Assembly (NCBI RefSeq): GCF_004681185.1
Contig: NZ_SRIF01000002.1
Coordinates: 124,001-188,000 of the forward strand
DNA from: Haloarcula amylovorans
Lineage (GTDB): Archaea; Halobacteriota; Halobacteria; Halobacteriales; Haloarculaceae
Reading direction: 5' to 3'
Length of the DNA: 64,000 nucleotides
Shown here: piece by piece, positions 52,276 to 61,596 of the stretch
Numbering within the stretch: position 1 is the stretch's first letter
Layout of the letters: every line of letters starts with the position of its first letter
The notes under the pieces: generated by a model
What the model was told of the DNA's origin: nothing
Database searches by the model: none
The model's input: only the letters and a program-made list of their open reading frames with translations
Made by a program: the position numbers and the translations under genes

Positions 52276-53820
52276 GTGTCCCGTATTCGAGTTGCGATCC
52301 CGGTCGTCCTGCTGTGTCTGGCGTTAGCGGCGAATGCGTCGCCCGCGCTGGCCGCAGCACCCGCCGACGGCGCCCCAAATATGGCGGCGTCGTCGGGACA
52401 AACTGACGGCGACGGCGGCGCGATAAACGTCCGCTACGTCGTCTACAGCCTCCCCGAACAGACCGGGCGCATCCAGGTCACTGCCGTCCTCGAAATCCCC
52501 GAGCGAGTGACCGGCCTCTCGGTTCGTGCGCCCTCGGACGCGACGGTGCTGGACGCAGACGAACTCCAGTCGACGGGGAGTCGCTGGGAGTGGGACGGGC
52601 AAAGCGAGACGGCCTCGCTGACCTACCTACTGCCGGTCGGGATGGAAACGGCCTACGGCCAGCGGACCGCGGCCAGCGAGGAGTGGTCGCTGGTCGTCCG
52701 TCGGGAGGTCTCGCTCCGGGCCCGCTGGCGCTGGCAGAAGGGCCCGAGCCCGGGATGGAACGAGACGATGGTCGTCCCGAAGGGCCACGAGGGGGTCGCC
52801 GGGCCGTCGGCCGTCTATCTCGGACCCCACGAGACGAGCGTCCGGGCGACCAACGCGGGGACGATTCAACTGGTGATTCCCGAAGCAGCGACGCTCCGAC
52901 CGGACAGAGCGGCGGTCCTCGACACCATCGCGGCCGCGCAGCGTTCGACGACGATCGGCCCGGCACACGAGCACCTTCTCGTTATCGCCGTTCCCAACTG
53001 GCTCGCACCGGGCGGCTACGTCCCGGCCAACGGTGCCCCGGTGATGCTCGTCAGTGCCGACGAACCCGTCGCCACGCCGAGGAACGTCTGGGTCCACGAG
53101 TACCGACACACGCGCCAGTACTTCCGGACGAGCCGCGAAATGCGGTGGCTCGAAGAGGGGTCTGCCGACTACTACGCTGCCCGCTCGACGCTCGACCAGG
53201 GCCGCATTAGCTACGAGCGCTACCGAAAGCGAGTGACGACCGACCGCTTCGCGGACGCCGACCTCACCGAACCCAAGACGTGGTCGAACCCCGACACCCC
53301 CTACGACAAAGGGGGTCGCGTCGTCGCCGCGCTCGACGTGCAGATCCGTCTGGCGACCGGCGGTGAGCGCACGTTTGCCGACGTCCTCGACCGACTCGCT
53401 CGCTCGTCCGACCAGGTGACGCTCGCGTCGTTCACCGAGACGGTGTCGGCAGTAGCGGGCGAAGACCTCGAAGCGTTCGTCCGCGACGCCGTTACCGGTC
53501 CCGCGCCGCCGGTCCCCGCAGACCCTGACGGCGACGGCGTCTCGACGAAAGAAGAGCGCCAGCAAGAGACGAACCCCTATCGGCACCCGGACGAGGACGC
53601 GCAACTCCAGTCGGGGAGCGAACGGCTTCGAAGCGGCGCTGGCGACGTAGAAAGCGCCGGGGTGGCGGCCGTACCGGAGCAGGTCGGGGATTCCGGTGTC
53701 GACGACAGCGACCGAGGCGGCACTGCACAAACGGACGCGCCACCGCTCGCGCTCTTTGCGAGCGCCCTCGCGGTGGCGGTCGGTCTGCTCACCGCGGCGC
53801 TGTGGCGACACAGAGCCTGA
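52276..53820 (+). CDS. Membrane-anchored M61-like gluzincin protease
   Basis: A 514-residue exported protein: signal peptide (residues 1-27, ending ALA/AAP), a beta-rich domain to about 240, then the zinc site HEYRH (274-278) and WLEEGSADYY with the third ligand Glu294. This fits M61/gluzincin glycyl-aminopeptidases. Near residue 415 is a Ca-binding DPDGDGVSTKEERQ unit of the TSP3 type, a stalk, and a C-terminal membrane span (LALFASALAVAVGLLTAALW). Start is GTG 52276, with TATA TTTTTAAT about 34-41 bases upstream. It probably acts on the cell surface. Confidence 0.85.
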   Translation: MSRIRVAIPVVLLCLALAANASPALAAAPADGAPNMAASSGQTDGDGGAINVRYVVYSLPEQTGRIQVTAVLEIPERVTGLSVRAPSDATVLDADELQSTGSRWEWDGQSETASLTYLLPVGMETAYGQRTAASEEWSLVVRREVSLRARWRWQKGPSPGWNETMVVPKGHEGVAGPSAVYLGPHETSVRATNAGTIQLVIPEAATLRPDRAAVLDTIAAAQRSTTIGPAHEHLLVIAVPNWLAPGGYVPANGAPVMLVSADEPVATPRNVWVHEYRHTRQYFRTSREMRWLEEGSADYYAARSTLDQGRISYERYRKRVTTDRFADADLTEPKTWSNPDTPYDKGGRVVAALDVQIRLATGGERTFADVLDRLARSSDQVTLASFTETVSAVAGEDLEAFVRDAVTGPAPPVPADPDGDGVSTKEERQQETNPYRHPDEDAQLQSGSERLRSGAGDVESAGVAAVPEQVGDSGVDDSDRGGTAQTDAPPLALFASALAVAVGLLTAALWRHRA

Positions 53821-53835
53821 ACCGAGAGAACGGCG

Positions 53836-54843
53836 TTATGCCGCCCGACGGACGGCGTCGATAGCCGCGTCGATCGCGTCGTCGTCCACGTCCCAGTGCG
53901 TACAGAATCGGACCACGCGGTCGTCGAAGGGGACGCCGCCGACACCCTCTCGCTCGCAGTCGTCGAGGAACGCCTCGGCCGACCGGTCGGTCTCCACGAG
54001 GACGATGTTCGTCTCCGGCGGCTCGACCGAGAGGCCGTCGATGCGGGCGAGTCCCGCCGCCAGTCGCTCGGCCCGGCGGTGGTCCTCGGCCAGTCGCTCA
54101 CGGTTTGCGAGCGCTTCGAGCCCCGGCCCGGCGAGAATACCCGCCTGTCGCATCCCGCCGCCCAGCAGTTTCCGATTACGGCGGGCGGCCTCCACGAACG
54201 ACTCGGACCCGGCGAGGACGGACCCGACCGGCGCACCCAATCCCTTCGAGAGACAGCACATCACCGAGTCCACGGGCACGACGAACTCGGCAGCGGACAC
54301 GTCGTGGGCCGCCGCGGCGTTGAACAGCCTCGCTCCGTCGAGATGGACCGGAACGTCACGTTCGCGGGCCGCGGCGGCCGTCTCGGCGATGCGCTCGGGC
54401 GCGATGGCCGTCCCGCCCTTGCTGTTGTGTGTGTTTTCGAGCGTCAGCAAGCCCGTGCCCGCCCGGTGGCCGTCGGCCTCGACGTATCCCTCGCGGACCT
54501 GTTCGGGCGCGACGACGCCCCGCTCGTCACCCTCGATGGTTCGTGGCTGGACCTGTGCATGCTGTGCGAGTCCCGCGAGTTCCCACTTGTAGATGTGGCT
54601 CTCACGCTCGCAGAGCACTTCCTGTCCCCGCTCGGTGTGAGTCCGTGCGGCCACCTGATTGCCCATCGTCCCCGATGGTACGAACAGCGCCGCCTCGGTC
54701 CCCAACACGTCGGCGACTCGCGCTTCCAGTTCGTTCACAGTCGGGTCCTCGCCGTAGACATCGTCACCGACATTCGCGTCGCGGGCCGTCTCCCGCATCG
54801 CGTCGCTCGGCTGCGTGACGGTGTCGCTGCGAAGGTCTATCAC
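53836..54843 (-). CDS. Low-specificity L-threonine aldolase (PLP)
   Basis: A 335-residue fold-type I PLP enzyme of the threonine aldolase/beta-eliminating lyase group: [19 protein letters not shown] at the N-terminus, [26 protein letters not shown], and the PLP Lys in [14 protein letters not shown]. It would split threonine to glycine and acetaldehyde. The start is a GTG at 54843; an ATG 27 bases upstream is in frame but adds residues not seen in the family. It converges with the M61-like gene. Confidence 0.9.
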   Translation of the reverse strand: MIDLRSDTVTQPSDAMRETARDANVGDDVYGEDPTVNELEARVADVLGTEAALFVPSGTMGNQVAARTHTERGQEVLCERESHIYKWELAGLAQHAQVQPRTIEGDERGVVAPEQVREGYVEADGHRAGTGLLTLENTHNSKGGTAIAPERIAETAAAARERDVPVHLDGARLFNAAAAHDVSAAEFVVPVDSVMCCLSKGLGAPVGSVLAGSESFVEAARRNRKLLGGGMRQAGILAGPGLEALANRERLAEDHRRAERLAAGLARIDGLSVEPPETNIVLVETDRSAEAFLDDCEREGVGGVPFDDRVVRFCTHWDVDDDAIDAAIDAVRRAA

Positions 54844-55205
54844 GAAATGTGGTAGCAAGCGTACTGGCAAAAGTATCTCGACGAAGAGGACGGCACAGAA
54901 GAAGGAGTCTATATCAACGAAAACGGTCCCTCAGAATCCGTAGAGACTGACGCAGGAACGAACGACGTGTAACAGCCCTCCACCATGACGATACGGAAGA
55001 CGGCTCGTTGACAACAGTGTATCGACGACCGAATATTAGAGCACCCGGCGGTCTCCCGCTGTAAAGCATCCGCGCGAGCGAAGCGAGCGCGGTTCACCGG
55101 ACGCGACCAGCGGGAGCGTCCGGTAGTTTTTCCCCATGTTTTTACGAGGAGTGGTTCCCGCAGCGACCAACGGGAGCGAGGAAACCCGACGACGTAAAAA
55201 GTGGA
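54844..55205. other. Non-coding gap with dispersed repeat element
   Basis: 362 bases without a gene. It contains GCGCGAGCGAAGCGAGCGCG (an inverted run near 55072-55091), a direct repeat of GACC(A)GCGGGAGCG / GACCAACGGGAGCG, and a core at 55127-55173 that matches the one at 23869-23916. Short frames here (for example 55036-55308 minus) run through the tRNA and are not proteins. Confidence 0.6.
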
Positions 55206-55280
55206 CGGGCACGGTGGGATTCGAACCCACGACCGTCGGATTAGAAGTCCGACGCTCTATCCGGGCTGAGCTACGTGCCC
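55206..55280 (-). tRNA. tRNA-Arg (TCT)
   Basis: Cloverleaf on the minus strand: acceptor GGGCACG/CGTGCCC, D-arm TAGCTCAGCCCGGATAGAGC, anticodon stem TCGGA/TCCGA with loop CTTCTAA (anticodon TCT), and T-loop TTCGAAT with stem GTGGG/CCCAC. 75 bases, no intron visible. Confidence 0.94.
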
Positions 55281-55319
55281 TCACCCAGTAGTTGTAGAGG
55301 AGTCTCAAAAGCCGTGCGA

Positions 55320-55616
55320 TTAGTCGTCGAACTCCACGTCCTCGTCGGTGGCTTCGCCGGTCGCGATGGTGATGACGTCGGTCGTCTCGACCATCGTGAG
55401 GCCGTCTAGCTGGCAGATATCGGCGACGCGGTCCTGCGGGACGGAGACGGCGAGGTCGTCGAACTGGAGGCGGCGTTCGACCGTGGCACCGGCGTCCTCA
55501 GCGGCGGCGGCGACGGCGTCGACGTCGGCGCTGTCGTCAGTCACCAGCGAGAGCGCGACGGGTTCGCCCTCGATGGGGTCCTCGCGGATGCTCCGGACGG
55601 CGCGGGAGACGTACAT
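55320..55616 (-). CDS. 98-residue hypothetical coupled to DUF373
   Basis: An acidic protein with strand-helix-strand pattern: VALSLVTDDSADVDAVAAAAEDAG, VERRLQFDDLAVSVPQDRV, then LDGLTMVETTDVITIA. The order resembles an inhibitor-I9/propeptide-like fold but I cannot confirm this. The ATG at 55616 overlaps the stop of the DUF373 gene (ATGA), so the two are translated together. Function unknown. Confidence 0.7.
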   Translation of the reverse strand: MYVSRAVRSIREDPIEGEPVALSLVTDDSADVDAVAAAAEDAGATVERRLQFDDLAVSVPQDRVADICQLDGLTMVETTDVITIATGEATDEDVEFDD

Positions 55617-56716
55617 CACTCCGAGGAGGGGCCGCCGGGGCCTTGGTTGTGGCGTTCGGGCGGGTCGAGTCGGGCCTCGGCGACGGCGAAGGCGAGGGTA
55701 CTCGCCAGACCGAGCAGGGTGCCGCCGGTGAGGACGACGGCGAGGTATTCGAGGCTCCGGATGCCGAGGAAGAAGGCGCTCAGGCCGTGGAGGACGCCGC
55801 CGATGGCGAGCACGTAGAAGGGGGCATTGAGGTAGCGCCACTCGAACTCGTCGTGGAGGTACTCGTCGGTGACGCGGCCGAGGCTGGAGGTGATGCCGGC
55901 GACGGTGAACCACTGGATCGCGCCGTAGACCAGCGCGGCGACGACTTCGACAGGCGAGAGCGGCGTCGGCTGGGCGTCGAGCATAGTGACGCCGCTGACG
56001 CCGCCGATAGCGAGCAAGGCTGCGGCGACGACGTAGGTGATGATGGTGACGCGACCAGCGTACAGCCCGGAGGTGGCGCGGTCGGCGGCTTCGTCGAGCA
56101 ACCGCTCGGCACCCAGTCCGCGGGCGAGGACGTAGAGGCCGAGCAGTCCGGAGATGATGCCGAGCGAGGAGACCGGCAGGCCGAGCGACTCGACGGCAAT
56201 CGTCAAAGGGTAGATAAGCAAGAGGATACCGAGGGGGACGAGGATGGTGCCGCGGGTCTCCGGGTCGTCTAACACCTGTTTGATGGTGTAGTACATCGAT
56301 TCGAGGTCCTGTGCCTGCCGGACGACGACGCGTCGCACCCCGTCGATGCGGACTCGCGAGCGAATGACGGGGATGACGGATTCGTCCTGTGCGCCGTCGG
56401 TGACGACGAGTGCGCGAACGTCCTCGCTTGTCGAGAGCGACGCGAGGACGGTGTCGACCTCCTCGCCGACGGCGCGGTTGGCGGCCACGTCGCTGCCGTC
56501 GACGCCGGTGACGGCGGCGACTTCGACGGGTTCGTCGGTGATCTCGTCGGTGATGTGGACGCCCTCGAAGAGGACGTTCACGTCCGAGTCTTCGGGGTCG
56601 GCCTGGGCTAACGCGACGGCCGCGTCGAGGACGGCGTCCCGGCCGACGACCGGCGTCTCCACGTCGGTCTTGCGGCCGAGGTCGTCGTCTAAGTCCACAC
56701 ACAGCACCAGCAGCAT
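55616..56716 (-). CDS. DUF373 family membrane protein
   Basis: A 366-residue protein: a soluble N-terminal domain (residues 1-150; MLLVLCVDLDDDLGRKTDVETPVVG, EGVHITDEITDEPVEVAAVTG) matching DUF373, then six or so membrane spans and a polar tail. DUF373 proteins are archaeal, uncharacterised. It forms a two-gene operon with the 98-residue protein. Confidence 0.88.
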   Translation of the reverse strand: MLLVLCVDLDDDLGRKTDVETPVVGRDAVLDAAVALAQADPEDSDVNVLFEGVHITDEITDEPVEVAAVTGVDGSDVAANRAVGEEVDTVLASLSTSEDVRALVVTDGAQDESVIPVIRSRVRIDGVRRVVVRQAQDLESMYYTIKQVLDDPETRGTILVPLGILLLIYPLTIAVESLGLPVSSLGIISGLLGLYVLARGLGAERLLDEAADRATSGLYAGRVTIITYVVAAALLAIGGVSGVTMLDAQPTPLSPVEVVAALVYGAIQWFTVAGITSSLGRVTDEYLHDEFEWRYLNAPFYVLAIGGVLHGLSAFFLGIRSLEYLAVVLTGGTLLGLASTLAFAVAEARLDPPERHNQGPGGPSSE

Positions 56717-56793
56717 CGTCTCTGGGTAGACGAGCGGCGTTTAACTGTCTTCGGGAGACGGTGTCGGGAAAATTGGTGTCGCTGGCAGGTCGT

Positions 56794-58392
56794 TTAGAGG
56801 TCGTCGGACTGCGACCGCGCGTGGTCGGGGACGCTCTCGGGTCGAGCGATGATGTTTTCGCGCCCGATGTTTATTTTCTCGATGGTGCCTTCGTCGGCCA
56901 TCCGCGAGAGGACGCGACTCACCTTCGACTTCGACCAGCCGGTGCCGTCGACGACCGCCGACTGGCGGAGTTGGCCGTTGTGCTGGTCCAGCAAGTAGAG
57001 CACGCGCTCTTCGTCGCTGAGCGGGGATTCCTCCTCTTCCGCTTGCTCTTGCTCTTGGGTGTCGTCCGCTGTGGCACCGTCTGCGTCCTCGTCCGCTGTT
57101 TCGTCCGCCGTCTCGTCGCCGCCATCGTTTCTGGGGGTAGGGAACTCGGCGGGGCCGTCGTCGCGGTCACGTTTCGAGACGCCCGGAACGAGTCCTGAGA
57201 GGCTGCTGTGTCGCCTCGCCAGGACGGCACCGGCGACGAGGCCGACGAGGAGAATGGCCCCGAGCATCACCAGCGTCGAGATGCGAACGTCGGCACCGGG
57301 CAACCCGATGGAGCGTCCGCCTCGCGTGTTCGGGTTGGTTCCGCGTTCGACCTCGGTTCCGTCGCCGACGCCGTCACCGTCGGTGTCCGGGTCGTTCGGG
57401 TCCGTGTCGTACTCGTTCACCTCTTTGCCGTCGCCGAGGCCGTCCTCGTCGGTGTCGGCTTTCGTCGGGTTCGTCTCGTACTGGTTCACTTCTTCGCCGT
57501 CGCTGAGGCCGTCCTCGTCGGTGTCGGCTTTCGTCGGGTTCGTCTCGTACTGGTTCACTTCTTCGCCGTCGCTGAGGCCGTCCTCGTCGCTGTCGGCCAC
57601 GTTGGGGTCGGTCTCGTACTCGTTTACTTCTTCACCATCGCTGAGGCCGTCCCCGTCGCTGTCGGCTTTCGTCGGGTCGGTGTTGTACGTCGTCACCTCC
57701 TTGCCGTCGGTGAGTCCGTCGCCGTCGGTGTCAGTCTCATTCGGATTGGTCTCGAACTCGTTTACCTCGACACCGTCGCTCAGCCCGTCCCCGTCGCTGT
57801 CGGGGTCCGTCGGATTCGTCTCGTAGTTGTTCACTTCGGCACCGTCGCTCAGCCCATCACCGTCGGTGTCGCTCTCTCGAATATCCGTGCCGTACTCGAG
57901 TTCGCGCTGATTCGCGAGGCCGTCGTCATCGGCGTCGCCTTCCGGCGGGAACACGGTGAGCGAGCGACTCGTCTGTGCGAGCGAGTTGGTTCCGTTGGCC
58001 CCGAACACCTCGACGACGAGCTGTTGGCTTCCCGTCTCGTTGGTCGGCCACTGTTCAACGTTGAACGTTACACTCGATTGCCCACCGTTGCTGTTTATCT
58101 GTCGACAGCCGAGCTGAGTGGCCGAGTTCGGGCCACTCTGGACCCGCGTGCAGACGCTATAGGTCCCGCTCTCGCCCCCGATCGTTACGGTGACGTTCGA
58201 GGGTTGCCACGCGGTAATGTAGGTCCTGTCGCTCTCGGTGGCGACGACCCCCGGCCCGGCGTGTTCGATGCCGCGAATCTGGACGTCGTTCGCGCTCGCA
58301 GTCTGCGCAGCGATTGGGATACTGGCCGTGGAGACGAGTAAGACCACCACGAGAAGTGCATTCCCAAGCAGAGAGAGACTTGGGCGTGTCAT
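56794..58392 (-). CDS. Surface protein with nine TSP3 Ca-binding repeats, membrane span and cytosolic wHTH
   Basis: A 532-residue protein from the ATG at 58392: a signal sequence (SLLGNALLVVVLLVSTASIP), an immunoglobulin-like beta domain (about 30-160), nine 23-residue TSP3-like repeats (DxDxDG..xG.EV; about 160-360), a membrane span (TLVMLGAILLVGLVAGAVLA), an acidic linker, and a C-terminal winged HTH (ERVLYLLDQHNGQLRQSAVV, WSKSKVSRVLSRMADEG). It suggests an outside-to-inside one-component regulator. Two of the repeats are identical in DNA over 69 bases (57436-57573). Confidence 0.85.
   Translation of the reverse strand: MTRPSLSLLGNALLVVVLLVSTASIPIAAQTASANDVQIRGIEHAGPGVVATESDRTYITAWQPSNVTVTIGGESGTYSVCTRVQSGPNSATQLGCRQINSNGGQSSVTFNVEQWPTNETGSQQLVVEVFGANGTNSLAQTSRSLTVFPPEGDADDDGLANQRELEYGTDIRESDTDGDGLSDGAEVNNYETNPTDPDSDGDGLSDGVEVNEFETNPNETDTDGDGLTDGKEVTTYNTDPTKADSDGDGLSDGEEVNEYETDPNVADSDEDGLSDGEEVNQYETNPTKADTDEDGLSDGEEVNQYETNPTKADTDEDGLGDGKEVNEYDTDPNDPDTDGDGVGDGTEVERGTNPNTRGGRSIGLPGADVRISTLVMLGAILLVGLVAGAVLARRHSSLSGLVPGVSKRDRDDGPAEFPTPRNDGGDETADETADEDADGATADDTQEQEQAEEEESPLSDEERVLYLLDQHNGQLRQSAVVDGTGWSKSKVSRVLSRMADEGTIEKINIGRENIIARPESVPDHARSQSDDL
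57322..57936 (-). repeat. DNA repeats encoding nine TSP3 units
   Basis: Nine 69-base units encode Asp-rich D-x-D-x-D-G repeats. The copies at 57436-57504 and 57505-57573 are identical, implying recent duplication, so repeat number may vary between strains. Confidence 0.85.
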
Positions 58393-58749
58393 ATTGTCGC
58401 CTGTACTTTGTCGAAGCCATGGAGACATAATGCTTTTCGCATCAAGTTGAGACTATTTGTTACACAATCTGATAGTATAGCCAAATTGTGGATCGAAATC
58501 GTCGGTACTGATACACCGGGACCACGAGATATCACGGGTCACATTTCGTCGTGTCATCGGGAGGATACTGTTACTGTGCTGTCGAAGCGAGTGGCGTTTC
58601 GAAACGAATACCGACTCGATTGACAGGCTGACAGTTTCTTTTTGCAGTGCCAGTGTCCAGAGCATAGCTATTTCGGTCGACGTGTCTCTCGGCCGGCGTT
58701 TCCTCGGCGGTTCGCTGCGATGAGGAGAGGGCGAGCGTCTCTCGAACAG
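58393..58749. other. Gap without a supported gene
   Basis: 357 bases, comparatively AT-rich. Nothing coding or tRNA-like is seen. A CATTATG element near 58426 (minus strand) could be the promoter of the TSP3-wHTH gene; the rest follows the MFS gene stop and may hold its terminator. Confidence 0.45.
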
Positions 58750-60075
58750 CTATCGAACGTGTCCCGGGTCCGCCGGTCGAGGCGAGGGCGGATCCTCGAC
58801 GGCCCCGAGCCGAGCGACGAGCACCGCGACGGGGAGCAAGAGAAGGCTCCCGACGACGAACGGGGACCAGTAGCCGACTGCGGCGTAGAGACCGCCCATC
58901 ACCGGCGGCCCGACGGTTCGGGCGAGACTGCCCGCCCCCTGCGTGATGCCGAACGCGCTGCCCTGTACCTCCGCGCTGGCTTGCTGTGAGACGAGCGCGG
59001 TCAGCGTCACCGAGAGAATCCCATTTCCAACGGGGAGGACCGTCAGGATAGCGAGCAGTCCCAGCAGTTCCGGCGTCAGGAACGGTGCCAGTGCGGTGAG
59101 ATCCGGAAAGGCGAGACCCAGCGTCCGTGAGAAGGGGAGCGCCCCGATACTGCCAACGAGGAGTGCAGTCCCGGCCAGCGAGAGCGTTACCGGGCGATAG
59201 CGGGCGGTCAGCCGGCCGACGAGGACTCCTTGCGTGATGACGGCGAGGACGCCGATATAGGTCAACAAGAGCGCGCTCTGGGCGGCCGTGTAGCCGTAGA
59301 TGTCCGCGACGTACGGGACGAACATTATCTGCACCCCCGAGAAGGCAAAGGAGACCAGGAAGAACGCCGAGAGCAGTTCTCGTAGTCCCGGTGCGGCGAT
59401 GGCCGCGCGCAACTGGGCGAGCGCGGAGGGACGCTCTGTAGCTGCTGCGTCGGCGTCCGCGCTCGGCGTGCGTGACTCGGGGAGAAAGAGCGAGGCGACG
59501 ACGACGCCACAGAGGCTGGCAAAGGCCGCGGCGAAACTCGGCAGCGAGAAGCGAGTGATGGGGACCGCAGCGGGGACGACCGAATCGACGGCGGCGACGG
59601 TGCCGTCGAAACTCAGCACCGCGCCGATGCCCGGCCCGAAGATGAACCCGAGGCCGAACGCGGCCCCGATGAAGCCCAGCGCGGCGGCCCGGCGCTCCGG
59701 CGGCGTCACGTCGGCGACGTAGGCCTGTGCCGTCGAGATGTTCCCACCCATCGCCCCGGCGAGCATCCGCGAGGCGAACAGCAACCACAGCGCTGTGGCG
59801 AGACCGAACACTGTCCACGCCAGCACCGATCCACAGAGCGAGAGAATTAGTACGGGCCGACGGCCGACGCGGTCCGAGAGCGACCCCAGCAGCGGCGCGA
59901 ACGCGAACTGCATCGCCGAATAGGAGGCCGCCAGTAGCCCGATGACGAACTCCGTTCCGCCAGGAAACGACCGGGTATAAAAAGGGAGAATCGGGATGAT
60001 GATACCGAACCCCAGCAGGTCCAAAAAGACGACGGCGAAGACGATAGCGAGACCACGACGGCGGGAGTCGGCCAT
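58750..60075 (-). CDS. MFS transporter
   Basis: A 441-residue, 12-span major facilitator: the first loop motif A is GSLSDRVGRRPVLILSLCGS near residue 65, and the central pattern AYVADVTPPERRAAALGFIGAAFG indicates a drug:H+ antiporter-1/TetA-like group. Start ATG 60075 (MADSRRRGLAIVFAVVFLDL). It could export drugs or sugars. It is divergent from the radical SAM gene over 110 bases. Confidence 0.9.
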   Translation of the reverse strand: MADSRRRGLAIVFAVVFLDLLGFGIIIPILPFYTRSFPGGTEFVIGLLAASYSAMQFAFAPLLGSLSDRVGRRPVLILSLCGSVLAWTVFGLATALWLLFASRMLAGAMGGNISTAQAYVADVTPPERRAAALGFIGAAFGLGFIFGPGIGAVLSFDGTVAAVDSVVPAAVPITRFSLPSFAAAFASLCGVVVASLFLPESRTPSADADAAATERPSALAQLRAAIAAPGLRELLSAFFLVSFAFSGVQIMFVPYVADIYGYTAAQSALLLTYIGVLAVITQGVLVGRLTARYRPVTLSLAGTALLVGSIGALPFSRTLGLAFPDLTALAPFLTPELLGLLAILTVLPVGNGILSVTLTALVSQQASAEVQGSAFGITQGAGSLARTVGPPVMGGLYAAVGYWSPFVVGSLLLLPVAVLVARLGAVEDPPSPRPADPGHVR

Positions 60076-60185
60076 ACCTCCCGGTGGACTGCCACGCCGA
60101 TAAACCAGCGGGCCATGGCGACGCACACCACGGCGAACGGGATGCGCACGCTTTTTCCCGCTGGACGTGGTCCTAGCGATACACG

Positions 60186-61205
60186 ATGATTTCCGAGGGC
60201 TGCGAACAGTGTGCCAAGGGCGGCAAGATGGTGCTGTTCGTTTACGGCTACTGCGACCAGCGGGACTGCTTTTACTGTCCCCTCGGAGAGAACCGCAAGA
60301 ACGTCACCCAGATGTACGCGAACGAGCGTCCCATCGAATCGGACGAGGACGTCATCGAGGAGGCCAAGCGCATGAGCGCACTGGGCACGTCCATCACGGG
60401 TGGCGAACCACAGGAGGTGCTCGATCGGACCTGTCACTACCTCGAACTGTTGAAAGACGAATTCGGCGAGGACCACCACACGCACCTCTACACCGGCATC
60501 CCCGGCGGCCGCGAGAACATGCGCCGCCTCTCAGAGGCAGGACTCGACGAGATTCGCTTCCACCCACCGCTAGAGCAGTGGGGCGATCTGCACGGCACGG
60601 AGTGGGAGGACATCCTCTACATCGCCCGCGAGGAGGGACTCACCCCGGCCTTCGAAATCCCTGGCATCCGCGCCGAGGAGGAGTTCCTCGAATTCTTAGA
60701 CGAGGGAGCCGCGGACTTCTGTAACATCAACGAGTTCGAGATGTCAGACGGCAACTACCGCCGGATGCAAGAGGAGGGCTTCGAACTCAAAGACGACCAC
60801 ATGAGCGCTGTCGAGGGGAGCCACGACATCTTAGAGCAGATGGGCGACCACGAGAAAGTCTACTTCTGTACGAGCGTCTTCAAGGACGCCGCCCAGCACC
60901 GCTCCCGGCTCAAGCGGATGGCGCGCAACATCCGCCGGCCGTTCGACGACGTGACCGAGGACGGCACGCTCGTCTACGGGAAGACGTGGACCACCGAGGC
61001 GCAACTCGACGCGCTCGGCGTCCCCGAGGAGTTCTACACGGTCAAGTCGGACCACGTCGAGGTGGCGTGGTGGCTCTTAGAGGAGATGGTCGAAGACGGC
61101 GACGTCGAGGAGGGAGAAATCGTCGAGCAGTACCCGACCTACGACGGGACGGTCGTCGAGCGGACGCCCTTAGCTGGTGGCGGACAGGCGGCCGCCGGGG
61201 ACTGA
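60186..61205 (+). CDS. Radical SAM protein with C-x4-C-x2-C motif
   Basis: A 339-residue radical SAM enzyme. The cluster motif is YCDQRDCFYCPLG, that is C23-x4-C28-x2-C31, rather than the usual C-x3-C-x2-C. An extra C6-x2-C9 lies at the N-terminus, and SITGGEP (about 73-79) is the SAM-binding GGE motif. TIM-barrel strands such as ADFCNINEFEMSD follow. It resembles an archaeal family related to pyruvate formate-lyase activase (COG2108-like), uncharacterised. Substrate unknown. Confidence 0.87.
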   Translation: MISEGCEQCAKGGKMVLFVYGYCDQRDCFYCPLGENRKNVTQMYANERPIESDEDVIEEAKRMSALGTSITGGEPQEVLDRTCHYLELLKDEFGEDHHTHLYTGIPGGRENMRRLSEAGLDEIRFHPPLEQWGDLHGTEWEDILYIAREEGLTPAFEIPGIRAEEEFLEFLDEGAADFCNINEFEMSDGNYRRMQEEGFELKDDHMSAVEGSHDILEQMGDHEKVYFCTSVFKDAAQHRSRLKRMARNIRRPFDDVTEDGTLVYGKTWTTEAQLDALGVPEEFYTVKSDHVEVAWWLLEEMVEDGDVEEGEIVEQYPTYDGTVVERTPLAGGGQAAAGD

Positions 61206-61241
61206 GTCGTAGACGGTGACTGAAGGCGGAAAGCGGTGGTT

Positions 61242-61517
61242 TCAATCGGCGAGTCGCTCTCGACTGTCGGGCCGCGATTCTCGGTCGGCAGACTGTTCGC
61301 TGACGGGCGAGTCCAACCGACGGGTGAGGTGGACGGCCGCCACGACGAAGATGAACGCAGCGAGCGTCACGCCGACGAGGACCGGGGCGGTCAGGAAACC
61401 GAGGACGCCCGCCAATACGGCGAGGTAGCCGAGGAGGCCGGTGGGCGTTAGAGCGTCGTTCGTGCCGAATCTGGCGTACTGTGCGTCTCTACGTGGGGCG
61501 TAGCGAGGGGATACCAT
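61242..61517 (-). CDS. Small two-span membrane protein
   Basis: A 91-residue protein with a basic N-terminus (VSPRYAPRRDAQYARFGTND), two hydrophobic spans (LTPTGLLGYLAVLAGVLGFL; APVLVGVTLAAFIFVVAAVH) and a charged tail. No family recognised; it is of the kind common in haloarchaea. It converges on the radical SAM gene. Confidence 0.68.
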   Translation of the reverse strand: MVSPRYAPRRDAQYARFGTNDALTPTGLLGYLAVLAGVLGFLTAPVLVGVTLAAFIFVVAAVHLTRRLDSPVSEQSADRESRPDSRERLAD

Positions 61518-61596
61518 CGTATCTATAGAGAGGTGGCCGTCCCCGATAAGTGTAATCTGAAATATGCTTCTGTCTCGCTAATTACTGAAATTTCCT

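Noticed and set aside
55036..55308. 90-codon frame passing through tRNA-Arg and the dispersed element
   Set aside because: It contains the tRNA and repeat sequence; such translations are artefacts.
57322..57936. CRISPR array suggested by regular repeats
   Set aside because: Repeats are continuous 69-base coding units without spacers and encode TSP3 motifs.
58453..58665. 70-codon minus-strand frame upstream of the TSP3-wHTH gene
   Set aside because: Composition unlike coding sequence here; no overlap or promoter support.
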